NCBI GenBank assembly: GCA_964019415.1 | Contig: OZ025873.1 | Location: 1,364,987-1,428,986, forward strand | Length of the DNA stretch: 64,000 nt | Reading direction: 5' to 3' | Source: Ianthella basta | Lineage: Eukaryota; Porifera; Demospongiae; Verongiida; Ianthellidae | In this document: positions 39,137 through 51,465 of the stretch, piece by piece | How the letters are laid out: each line of letters begins with the position of its first letter | Position numbering within the stretch: the stretch's first letter is position 1 | Notes under the pieces: generated by a model | Seen by the model: only the letters and a program-made list of their open reading frames with translations | What the model was told of the DNA's origin: nothing | The model's database searches: none | Made by a program: the position numbers and the translations under genes

Positions 39137-42100
39137 TGAGGCAAGATGAAATAAGATGAGGCAAGATGAGGTAAGATGAGGCATGACGAGGCAAGATGAG
39201 GCAAGATGAGACAAGATGAGGCAAGATGAGACAAGATGATGCATGATGAGGCAAGACGAGACAAGACGAGACAAGATGAGGCTAGATGAGACAAGATGAA
39301 TCAAGACGAGAATAGATGAAGCAAGATGAGGTAAGATGAAGCAAGATAAGGGAAGATGACGCAACATGAGGCAAGATGAGGCAAGATGAGGTAAGATGAG
39401 GCAAGATGAGACAAGATGAGGCAAGATGAGATAAGGTGAAGAAGGACGGGACAAAATGAGGCAAGATGAGGCAAGATGAGGCAAGACGAAGCAAGACAAG
39501 ACAAGATGAGGCAAGATGAGGCAAGATGAAGCAAGATGAGGTAAGATGAGGCAAGATGAGACAAGATGAGGCAAGATGAGATAAAATGAAGAAGGACGGG
39601 ACAAAATGAGGCAAGATGAGGCAAGATGAGGCAAGATGAAGCAAGACGAGACAAGATGAGGCAAGATGAGGCAAGATGAAGCAAGACAAGACAAGATGAG
39701 GCAAGATGAGGCAAGATGAGGCAAGATGAAGCAAGACGAGACAAGATGAGGCAAGATGAGGCAAGATGAAGCAAGACAAGACAAGATGAGGCAAGATGAG
39801 GCAAGATGAAGCAAGATGAGGTAAGATGAGGCAAGATGATACAAGATGAGGCAAGATGAGATAAGGTGAAGAAGGACGGGACAAAATGAGGCAAGATGAG
39901 GCAAGATAAGGCAAGACGAGACAAGATGAGGCAAGATGAGGCAAGATGAAGCAAGACGAGACAAGATGAGGCAAGATGAGGCAAGATTAAGCAAGATGAG
40001 GCAAGATGAGACAAGATGAAGCAAGATGAGACGAGATGAAGTAAAACGAGACGAGATGAGGCAAGATTAGGTAAGATGAGAGAAGATGAAGAAAGACGAG
40101 ATAAGATGAGGCAAGATGAGGAAAGATTTGGCAAGATAAGGCAAGATGATGAAAGATTTGGCAAGATGAGACAAGATTTGGCAAGATGAGACAAGATGAA
40201 GCAAGATGAGACAAGATGAAGCAAGACGAGACAAGATGAGGCAAGATGAAGCAAGACAAGACAAGATGAGGCAAGATGAGGCAAGATGAAGCAAGATGAG
40301 GTAAGATGAGGCAAGATGAGACAAGATGAGGCAAGATGAGATAAGGTGAAGAAGGACGGGACAAAATGAGGCAAGATGAGGCAAGATGAGGCAAGATGAA
40401 GCAAGACGAGACAAGATGAGGCAAGATGAGGCAAGATGAAGCAAGACGAGACAAAATAAGGCAAGATGAGGCAAGATTAAGCAAGATGAGGCAAGATGAG
40501 ACAAGGTGAAGCAAGATGAGACGAGATGAAGTAAAACGAGACGAGATGAGGCAAGATTACGTAAGATGAGAGAAGATGAAGCAAGACGAGATAAGATGAG
40601 GCAAGATGAGGAAAGATTTGGCAAGATAAGGCAAGATGATGAAAGATTTGGCAAGATGAGACAAGATTTTGCAAGATGGGACAAGATGAAGCAAGATGAG
40701 ACAAGATGAAGCAAGACGAGACAAGATGAGGCAAGATGAGACAAGACGAGACAAGATGAGGCAAGATGAGACCAGATGAAGCAAGACGAGACAAAATGAG
40801 GCAAGACAAGACAAGACGAGGCAAGATAAGACAAGACGAGACGAGATGAGGCAAGATGAGGAAAGACGAGACAAGATGAGGCAAGATGAGACAAGATGAG
40901 GCAAGATGAGGAAAGATGAGGCAAGATGAGACAAGATGAGACAAGATGAGACAAGATGAGGCAAGATGAGGCAAGATGAGACAAGATGATGCAAGACGAG
41001 ACAAGACGAAGAGAGATGAGGCAAGATGAAGCAAGATGAGACAAGATGAAGCAAGATGAGACAAGATGAAGTAAAACAAGACGAGATGAGGCAAGATTAG
41101 GTAAGATGAGAGAAGATGAAGCAAGACGAGATAAGATGAGGCAAGATGAGGAAAGATGAGGCAAGATAAGGCAAGATGATGAAAGATTTGGCAAGATGAG
41201 ACAAGATTTGGCAAGATGAGACAAGATGAAGCAAGATGAGACAAGATGAAGCAAGACGAGACAAGATGAGGCAAGATGAGACAAGACGAGACAAGATGAG
41301 GCAAGATGAGACCAGATGAAGCAAGATGAGACAAAATGAGGCAAGACAAGACAAGACGAGGCAAGATAAGACAAGACGAGACGAGATGAGGCAAGATGAG
41401 GAAAGACGAGACAAGATGAGGCAAGATGAGACAAGATGAGGCAAGATGAGGAAAGATGAGGCAAGATGAGACAAGATGAGACAAGATGAGACAAGATGAG
41501 GCAAGATGAGGCAAGATGAGACAAGATGATGCAAGACGAGACAAGATGAAGAGAGATGAGGCAAGATGAAGCAAGATGAGACAAGATGAAGCAAGATGAG
41601 ACAAGATGAAGTAAAACAAGACGAGATGAAGCAAGATTAGGTAAGATGAGAGAAGATGAAGCAAGACGAGATAAGATGAGGCAAGATGAGGAAAGATTTG
41701 GCAAGATAAGGCAAGATGATGAAAGATTTGGCAAGATGAGACAAGATTTGGCAAGATGAGACAAGATGAAGCAAGATGAGACAAGATGAAGCAAGACGAG
41801 ACAAGATGAGGCAAGATGAGACAAGACGAGACAAGATGAGGCAAGATGAGACCAGATGAAGCAAGATGAGACAAAATGAGGCAAGACAAGACAAGACGAG
41901 GCAAGATAAGACAAGACGAGACGAGATGAGGCAAGATGAGGAAAGACGAGACAAGATGAGGCAAGATGAGACAAGATGAGGCAAGATGAGGCAAGATGAG
42001 ACAAGATGAGACAAGATGAGGCAAGATGAGACAAGATGAGACATGATTTGGCAAGATAAGGTAAGAAGAGGAAAGATTTGGCAAGATGAGACAAGATTTG

Positions 42101-42972
42101 GCAAGATGAGACAAGATTAAGCAAGATGAGGCAAGATGAGACAAGATGCGGCAAGATGAGACAAGATGAAGTGAGACGAGTCAAGATGAGGCAAGATGAG
42201 GCTAGATGAGGAAAGATTTGGCAAAATGAGACAAGATTTGGCAAGATGAGAATAGATGAGGAAAGACGAGGAAAGATGAGGCAAGATGAGACAAGATGAG
42301 GCAAGATGAGGAAAGATGAGGCAAGATGAGACAAGATGAGACAAGATGAGGCAAGATGAGACAAGATGAGACAAGATTTGGCAAGATAAGGTAAGAAGAG
42401 GAAAGATTTGGCAAGATGAGACAAGATTTGGCAAGATGAGACAAGATGAAGCAAATTGAGACAAGATGAAGTAAGACGAGACAAGATGAGGCAAGATGAG
42501 GCAAGATGAGACAAAATGAGGCAAGATGAGACAAGATGAAGAGAGATGAGGCAAGATGAAGCAAGATGAGGCAAGATGAGACAAGATGCGGCAAGATGAG
42601 ACAAGATGAAGTGAGACGAGTCAAGATGAGGCAAGATGAGGCTAGATGAGAAAAGATTTGGCATAATGAGACAAGATTTGGCAAGATGAGAATAGATGAG
42701 GAAAGACGAGGAAAGATTTGGCAAGATGAGACAAGATGAGGCAAGATCAGGTAAGATTTGGAAAGATGAGGCAACATGAGGCAAGATGTGGCAAGATGAG
42801 AAGAGATGAGGCAAGATGAGGCAAGATGAGGGAAGATGAGACAAGACGAGGCAAGACGAGACAAGATGAGGCAGGATGAGGCAAGATTAAGCAAGATGAG
42901 ACAAGATGAGGCAAGATGAGAAAAGATAAGGAAAGATTTTGCAAGATGCGACAAGATTTGGTAAGATGAGAC
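39137..42972. repeat. Decanucleotide minisatellite, family B with 540-bp higher-order repeat
   Basis: The variant set changes near 39137. GATATA, GATATT and GAAATA units disappear, and GATGAGACAA, GACGAGACAA, GATGAAGCAA and GATTTGGCAA take over. A higher-order unit of exactly 540 bp (54 decamers) starts near 40561, 41101 and 41641. Each copy opens with GTAAGATGAGAGAAGATGAA. A partial related copy begins near 40081. The 10-bp phase is unbroken through this block. Confidence 0.93.
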
Positions 42973-43174
42973 AATCATCTTGTCTCGTCTTGCTTCATCT
43001 TGTCTCATCTTGCTAAATTTTGTCTCATCTTGCCAAATCTTTCCTCATCTTATCTCATCCTGCCTCATCTTGTCTCATCTTGCCACATCCTGCCTCATCT
43101 TGCCTCATCTTGCCTCATCTTGCCTCATGTTGCATCATCTTCCCTCATCTTGCTTCATCTTACCTCATCTTGCC
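42973..43174 (-). repeat. Inverted segment of the decamer array
   Basis: For about 200 bp the units read as the reverse complement (CATCTTGCCT, CATCTTGTCT) and then flip back. The junctions are GAGACAATCATCTTGTC at about 42973 and TTGCCTCGATGAGGTAAG at about 43174. It carries family B variants, including the complement of GATTTGGCAA. This is the only orientation switch I found in the array. It can pair with neighbouring units to form long hairpins. Confidence 0.93.
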
Positions 43175-46100
43175 TCGATGAGGTAAGATGAGGCTAGATG
43201 AGACAAGATGAGGCAAGATGAGATAAGGTGAAGAAGGACGGGACAAAATGAGGCAAGATGAGGCAAGATAAGGCAAGATGAAGCAAGACGAGACAAGATG
43301 AGGCAAGATGAGGCAAGATTAAGCAAGATGAGGCAAGATGAGACAAGATGAAGCAAGATGAGACGAGATGAAGTGAAACGAGACGAGATGAGGCAAGATT
43401 AGGTAAGATGAGACAAGATGAGGCAATTGATGAGAGAAGATAAAGGAAGATGAGACAAGATGAGGCAAGATAAGGAAAGATTTGGCAAGATGAAGCAAGA
43501 TGAGAAAAGATTTGGCAAGATGAGACAAAAGTTGGCAAGATGAGACAAGATGAAGCAAGGTGAGACAATATGAGGCAAGATGAGACAAGACGAGACAAGA
43601 TGAGGCAAGATGAGACCAGCTGAAGCAAGACAAGACAAGATGACGCAAGATGAGACAAGACGAGGCAAGATGAGACAAGACGAGACAAGATGAGGTAAGA
43701 TGAGGCAAGACGAGACAAGATGAGGCAAGATGAGATAAGATGAGGCAAGATGAGACAAGATGAGGCAAGATGAGACAAGATGAGACAAGATTTGGCAAGA
43801 TAAGGTAAGAAGAGGAAAGATTTGGCAAGATGAGACAAGATTTGGCAAGATGAGACAAGATGAAGCAAGATGAGACAAGATGAAGTAAGACGAGACAAGA
43901 TGAGGCAAGATGAGACAAGATGAGACAAGATGAGGCAAGATGAGACCAGATAAAGTAAGACAAGACGAGATTAGGCAAGATGAGACAAGACGAGGCAAGA
44001 TGACATAAGATGAGACAAGATGAGGCAAGATGAGGAAGACGAGACAAAATGAGGCAAGACGAGACAAGATGAGGCAAGATAAGGCAAAATGAGACAAGAT
44101 GAAGCAAGGCGAGACATGAAGAGGCAAGATGATACAAGATGAAGCAAGACGAGACAAGATGAAGAGAGATGAGGCAAGATGCGCCAAGATGAGACAAGAT
44201 GAAGTGAGACGAGACAAGATGAGGCAAGATGAGGCTAGATGAGGAAAGATTTGGCAAAATGAGACAAGATTTGGCAAGATGAGAATAGATGAGGAAAGAC
44301 GAGGAAAGATTTGGCAAGATGAGACAAGATGAGGCAAGATCAGGAAAGATTTGGAAAGATGAGGCAACATGAGGCAAGATGAGGGAAGATTAAACAAGAC
44401 GAGGCAAGATGAGGAAAGATGAGACAACATGAAGCAAGACGAGACAAGATGAGGCAAGATGAGGCAAGATGAGGCAAGATTAGGCAAGATGAGACAAGAT
44501 GAGGCAAGATGAGAAAAGATAAGGAAAGATTTTGCAAGATGAGACAAGATTTGGCAAGATGAGACAAGATGATGCATGATGAGGCAAGACGAGACAAGAC
44601 GAGACAAGATGAGGCAAGATGAGACAAGATGAATCAAGACGAGACGAGATGAAGCAAGATGAGACAAGATGAAGCAAGACAAGACAAGATGAGGCCATAT
44701 GAGGCAAGATGAGGAAAGATTTGGCAAGATGAGACAAGATTTGGAAAGATGAGAATAGATGAGGAAAGACGAGGAAAGATTTGGCAAGATTAGACAAGAT
44801 GAGGCAAGATAAGGAAAAATTTGGAAAGATGAGGCAACATGAGGCAAGATGTGGCAAGATGAGAAGAGATGAGGGAAGATGAGGCAAGATGAGGAAAGAT
44901 GAGACAATATGAAGCAAGGCGAGACAAGATGAGGCAAGATGAGGCAAGATGAGGGAAGATGAGGCAAGATGAGGCAAGATGAGGTAAGATGAAGCAAGAT
45001 GAGGGAAGATGATGCAACATGAGGCAAGATGAGGCAGGATGTGGCAAGATGAGACAAGATGAGGCAGGATGAGATAAGATGAGGAAAGATTTGGCAAGAT
45101 GAGACAAAATTTAGCAAGATGAGACAAGATGAAGCAAGACGAGACAAGATGAGGCAAGATGAAGCAAGACGAGACAAGATGAGGCAAGATGAGGCAAGAT
45201 GAAGTAGATGAGGCAAGATGAGACAAGATGAGGCAAGACGAGACGAGATGAAGTAAGACGAGACGAGATGAGGCAAGATTAGGTAAGATGAGACAAGATG
45301 AGGCAATTGATGAGAGAAGATGAAGCAAGACGAGACAAGATGAGGAAAGATTTGGCAAGATGAGACAAGATGAAGCATGACGAGACAAGATGAGGTAAGA
45401 TGAGACAAGACGAGACAAGATGAGGCAAGATGAGACCAGATGAAGTAAGACAAGACAAGATGAGACAAGATGAGACAAGACGAGGCAATATAAGATAAGA
45501 CGAGACAAGATGAGGCAAGATGAGGAAGACGAGACATGATGAGGCAAGATGAGACAAGATGAGACCAGATGAAGTAAGACAAGACAAGATGAGACAAGAT
45601 GAGACAAGACGAGGCAAGATAATATAAGACGAGACAAGATGAGGCAAGATGAGGAAGACGAAACATGATGAGGCAAGATGAGACAAGATGAGGCAAGATG
45701 AGACAAGATGAGACAAGATGAGGCAAGATGAGGCAAGACGAGACCAGATGAGGAAAGACGAGACGAGATGAGGCAAGATGAGGCAAGATGAGGGAAGATG
45801 AGACAATATGAAGCAAGATGAGACAAGATGAGGCAAGATGAGACAAGATGAGGCAAGATGAGACAGGATGAGGCAAGATTAGGAAAAATGAGACAAGACG
45901 AGGCAAGATGAGGGAAGATGAGACAATATGAAGCAAGATGACACAAGATGAGGCAAGACGAGGCAAGATGAGATAAGATGAAGCAAGACGAGACAAGATG
46001 AGGCAAGATGAGGCAAGATGAAGTAGATGAGGCAAGATGAGACAAGATGAGGCAAGATGAGACAAGACGAGGCAAGATGATACAAGATGAGAGAAGATTT

Positions 46101-49100
46101 GGCAAAATGAGGTAAGATGAGGAAAGATTTGGCAAGATGAGACAAGATTTGGCAAGATGAGACAAGATGAAGCAAGACGAGACAAGATGAGACCAGATGA
46201 AGAAAGACAAGACAAGATGAGGCAAGATGATACAAGACGAGGCAAGATGAGATAAGATGAGACAAGATGAGGCAAGATGAAGAAGACGAGACAAGATGAG
46301 GCAAGATGAGACAAGATGAAGCAAGACGAGACAAGATGAGGCAAGATGAGACAAGACGAGACAAGATGAGGCAAGATGAGACAGATGAGGCAAGATGAGA
46401 CAAGATTTGGCAAGATGAGACAAGATGAAGCAAGACGAGACAATATGAGGCAAGATGAGGCAAGACAAGACAAGATGAGGCAAGATGAGACCAGCTGAAG
46501 CAAGACGAGACAAGATGAGGCAAGATGAGACAAGACGAGGCAAGATGAGAAAAGACGAGACAAGATTAGGTAAGATGAGGCAAGACAAGACAAGATGAGG
46601 CAAGATGAGACATTATGAAGCAAGACGAGACAAGATAAGGCAAGATGAGGCAAGATTAGGCAAGATGAGACAAGATGAGGCACGATGAGACAAGATGAGG
46701 CAAGATGAGACAAGATGAGACAAGATTAAGCAAGAGGAGGCAAGATGAGGCAAGATGAGACAAGATGAGACAAGATTAAGCAAGAGGAGGCAAGATGAGG
46801 CAAGATGAAGCAAGATGAGGCAAGATGAGACGAGATGAAGCAAGACGAGACGAGATGAGACAATACGAGGCGAGATGAGGCAAGATGAGACAAGATGAGG
46901 CAAGATGAGACAAGATGAGGCAAAATGAGACAAGATGAGGCAAGATCAGGCAAGATGAGACAAGATAAGACAAGATGTGGCAAGATGAGGTAGAATGAGG
47001 TAAGATGAGACAAGATGACGCAAGACGAGACAAGATGAGGTAAGATGAGACAAGATGAAGCAAGACGAGACAAGATGAGACATGATGAGGCAAGATGAGT
47101 TAAAATGAGGTAAGATGAGACAAGATGATGCAAGACGAGACAAGATGAGGCAAGATGAGGCATGATGAGACAAGATGAAGCAAGATGAGACAAGATGAGG
47201 CAAGATGAGACAAGATGAAGCAAGATGAGGCAAGATGAGACAAGATAAAGTAAGATGAGGCAAGATGAGACAAGACGAGACAAGATGAGACAAGATGAAG
47301 CAAGACGAGACAAGATGAGACAAGATGAGGCAAGATGAGGCAAGATGAGAGAAGATGAGGCAAGATGAGACAAGATGAGACAAGATGAGGCAAGATGAGG
47401 CAAGATGAGACAAGATGAGTTAAAATGAGGTAAGATGAGACAAGGTGACGCAAGACGAGACAAGATGAGGCAAGATGAGGTAAGATGAGACAAGATGAAG
47501 CAAGATGAGACAAGATGAGGCAAGATGAGACAAGATGAGACAAGATGAAGCAAGATGAAGCAAGACGAGACAGGATGAGGTAAGATGAGACAAGATGAAG
47601 CAAGACGAGACAAGATGAGACAATACGAGGCAAGATGAGGCAAGATGAGGCAAGATGAGGCAAGATGAGGCCAGATGAGGAAAGATTTGGCAAAATGAGA
47701 CAAGATTTGGCAAGATGAGAATAGATGAGGAAAGACGAGGAAAGATTTGACAAGATGAGACAAGATGAGGCAAGATCAGGAAAGATTTGGAAAGATGAGG
47801 CAAGATGAGGCAAGATGAGGGAAGATGAGACAAGACGAGGCAAGATGAAGAACTAGGAGACAATATGAAGCAAGACGAGACAAGATGAGGCAAGATGAGG
47901 CAAGATTAGGCAAGATGAGACAAGATGAGGCAAGATGAGACAAGATGAGGCAAGATGAGACAAGATGAGACAAGATTAAGCAAGAGGAGGCAAGATGAGG
48001 CAAGATGAGGCAAGATGAGACAGGATGAGACAAGATTAAGCAAGAGGAGGCAAGATGAGGCAAGATGAAGCAAGATGAGACAAGATGAGGCAAGATGAGA
48101 CGAGATGAAGCAAGACGAGACGAGATGAGACAATACGAGGCAAGATGAGGCAAGATTAGACAAGATGAGGCAAGATGAGACAAGATGAGGCAAGATCAGG
48201 CAAGATGAGACAAGATAAGACAAGATGAGGCAAGATGAGGTAGAATGAGGTAAGATGAGACAAGATGACGCAAGACGAGACAAGATGAGTCAAGATGAGG
48301 CAAGATGAGACAAGATGAAGCAAGATCAGACAAGATGAGGCAAGATGAGACAAGATGAGACAAGATGAAGCAAGATGAGGCAAGATGAGACAAGATGAGG
48401 TAAGATGAGACAAGATGAAGCAAGACGAGACAAGATGAGACAAGATGAGACAAGATGAGGCAAGATGAGACAAGATGAGGCAACATGAGGCAAGATGAGG
48501 CAAGATGAGACAAGATGAGTTAAAATGAGGTAAGATGAGACAAGATGATGCAAGACGAGACAAAATGAGGCAAGATGAGGCATGATGAGACAAGATGAAG
48601 CACGATGAGACAAGATGAGGCAAGATGAGACAAGATGAGACAAGATGAAGCAAGATGAGGCAAGATGAGACAAGATAAAGTAAGATGAGGCAAGATGAGA
48701 CAAGACGAGACAAGATGAGACAAGATGAAGCACGATGAGACAAGATGAGACAAGATGAGGCAAGATGAGGCAAGATGAGAGAAGAAAAGACAAGATGAGA
48801 CAAGATGAGGCAAGATGAGGCAAGATGAGACAAGAAAAGGCAAGATGAGACAAGATGAGGCAAGATGAGACGAGATGAGGCAAGATGAGACAAGATGAGG
48901 CAAGATGAGGCAAGATGAGACAAGATAAGACAAGATGAAGCAATACGAGGCAAGATGAGTAAAGAAAAAGCAAGATAAGACAACATGAGGCAAGATGAGG
49001 CAAGATGAGGCAAGATGAGGCAAGATGAGGCAAGATGAGGCAAGATGAGGCAAGATGAGACAAGATGATGCAAGACGAGACAAGATGAGTCAAGATAGGC

Positions 49101-49516
49101 AAGATGAGATAAGATGAAGCAAGATGAGACAAGATGAGGCAAGATGAGATAAGATGAGACAAGATGAAGCAAGATGAGGTAAGATGAGACAAGACGAGGT
49201 AAGATGAGACAAGATGATCATGAAGCAAGACGAGACAAGATGAGACAAGATGAGGCGAGATGAGGCAAGATGAGACAAGATGAGGCAAGATGAGACAAGA
49301 TGAGGCAAGATGAGACAAGATGAGGCAAGATGAGGTAGAATGAGGTAAGATGAGACAAGATGAGGCAAGACGAGACAAGATGAGGTAAAATGAGGCAAGA
49401 TGAGGTAAAATGAGGTAAGATGAGACAAGATGACACAAGACGAGACAAGATGAGGAAAGATGAGGCAAGATGAGACAAGATGAAGCAAGATAAGACAAGA
49501 TGAGGCAAGATGAGAC
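43175..49516. repeat. Decanucleotide minisatellite, family B (right block)
   Basis: Family B units in the original orientation, dominated by GCAAGATGAGACAAGATGAG. There are occasional slips in phase, for example at GGAAGACGAGAC and AAGTAGATGAGG. Long minus-strand frames here (up to about 1,100 codons) are compositional and encode only Leu/Ser/Cys/His decapeptide repeats. The block ends abruptly at the 21-bp satellite. Confidence 0.95.
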
Positions 49517-51272
49517 TGGACCCCCTACAAGATGCACTGGACCCCTTACACAATGCACTGAATCCCCAACAAAATGCATTGGACCCCCTACAAGATGCAC
49601 TGGTCCTCCTATAAGACGCACTGGACCCCGTATAGGATGCACTGGACCCTCTACAGGATGCACTGGAGACCCTACAGGATGCACTGGACTCCCTACAAGA
49701 TGCATGGGACCCCTTACAGGATGTACTGGACCCCATACAGAATGCACTAGACCCCCCTACAAGATGCACTGGACCCCATACAGGATGCACTGGACCTCTT
49801 ACAAGAAACACTGGATCTCCTACAAGATGCACTGGACCACCTACAAGATGCACTGGACCCCTTGCATGATGCACTGGACCCCTTATAGGATGCACTGGAC
49901 TCCCTACAGGATGCACTGGACTCCGTACAGGATGCACTGGACCCCATACAGGATGCACTTGACCCCCTATAAGACGCACTGGACCCCCAACAAGATGCAC
50001 TGGACACCCTACAAGATGCACTGGAACCCTTACAAAATGTACTAGGCCCCATACAGGATGCACTGGATCCCTTACAGGATGAAATGGACCACCTACTGGA
50101 TGCACTGGACCCGCTACAGGATGCACTGGACCCCCTACAGGATGCACTGCACCCCCTACAGGATGCACTGGACCCCCTACAGGATTCACTGGACCCCATA
50201 CAGGATGCACTGGACCCCTTACAGGATGCACAGGATACCATATAGGATGCACTGGACCCCTTACAGGAAGCACTGGACTCCTATTGGATGCACTGGACAC
50301 CCCACAAGATGCATGGACCCCATATGCAGTGCACCGAACGCGCTACAGGATGCACTGCACCCCCTACAGAATGCACTGGACCCCCTACGGAATGCACTGG
50401 ACCCCCTACAGGTTGTACTGGAACCCCTACAGAATGCACTGAACCACCTACAGAATGCACTGGAGCCCCTACAGGATGCACTGGACCCCATACAAGATGC
50501 ACGGGACCCCCTATAGGATGTACTGGATCCCAAGCAGGATGTACAGGACCCCCCTACAAGATGCACTGGACCCCCTACAAGATACACTGGACCCCCTATA
50601 GGTTGCACTGGACCCCTTATATGATGCACTGGACCCCCTATGGGCCCCTATGGGCCCCCACTAGACCCCTACAAGATGCACTGGACATCCTACAAGGTGC
50701 TCTGGACCCCCTAGAGGATGCACTGGACCCCCTACAAGATGCACTGGACCCCATACAGTATGCACTGGACCCCTTACAAGATGCACTGCACCACCTATAA
50801 GATGCACTGGACCCCCTATAGGATGCACTGCACGCCCTACAGGATGCACTGGACCCCCTACAAGATGCACTGGACCCCATACACGATGCACTGGACCCCC
50901 TACAAGATGTACTGGACCCCCTGCAAGATGCACTGGACCCCCTACAGGATGCACTGGACCCCCTATAAGACGCACTGGACCCCTATAGGATATACTGGAC
51001 CCCCTATAAGACGCACTGGACCCCTCTACAAGATACACTGGATCCCCTACAAGATGCACTGGTCTCCCTACCAGATGCACAAGAACCCCTACAAGATGCA
51101 CTGGACCCCATACAGGATGCACTGGATCCCCTACAAGATGCACTGCACAACTTACAAGATGCACTGGACCCCCTACAGAATGCACCGGACCCACTATAAG
51201 ATGCACTGGACCCCCTATAAGATGCACTGAACTCCATACATGATGCACTGGACCCCCTACAAGATGAGTGCT
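49517..51272. repeat. 21-bp satellite (GATGCACTGGACCCCCTACAA)
   Basis: About 80 tandem units of 21 bp, with variation mainly in the CCCCCTACA part. Because 21 is divisible by three, each frame shows a heptapeptide periodicity: plus-strand MHWTPYR-like, CTGPPTG-like and DALDPLQ-like. Scattered stops break every frame, so coding is not supported. The array starts directly from the decamer block inside the shared word CAAGATG and ends near 51272. Two degenerate copies of a roughly 34-bp sequence containing TATTAAATG follow before the CA microsatellite. Confidence 0.95.
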
Positions 51273-51329
51273 AGGGGGGACACCACATATTAAATGGGCA
51301 GTGTGTTGGGGGACACTATGTATTAAATG

Positions 51330-51330
<1 letters not shown>

Positions 51331-51390
<60 letters not shown>

Positions 51391-51413
51391 ACACAGACAC
51401 ACACACACACACA

Positions 51414-51463
<50 letters not shown>
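51331..51463. repeat. (CA)n microsatellite
   Basis: About 130 bp of CA dinucleotides with a few GACA interruptions. It abuts the poly(A) end of the R2/HERO-like element, which reads as a T run on the plus strand. Confidence 0.97.

Positions 51464-51465
<2 letters not shown>

Noticed and set aside
1..49516. Dozens of long minus-strand reading frames (up to about 1,100 codons) rich in Leu, Ser, Cys and His
   Set aside because: The complement of the 10-bp unit has no stop codon. Because 10 leaves remainder 1 on division by 3, all three frames encode the same rotating decapeptide (LILPHLASSC). Frames overlap each other and end at random mutations, so they are compositional.
49500..51237. Plus- and minus-strand frames of 70-270 codons in the 21-bp satellite
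   Set aside because: Heptapeptide periodicity follows from the 21-bp unit. Every frame is interrupted by stops, and frames occur on both strands.
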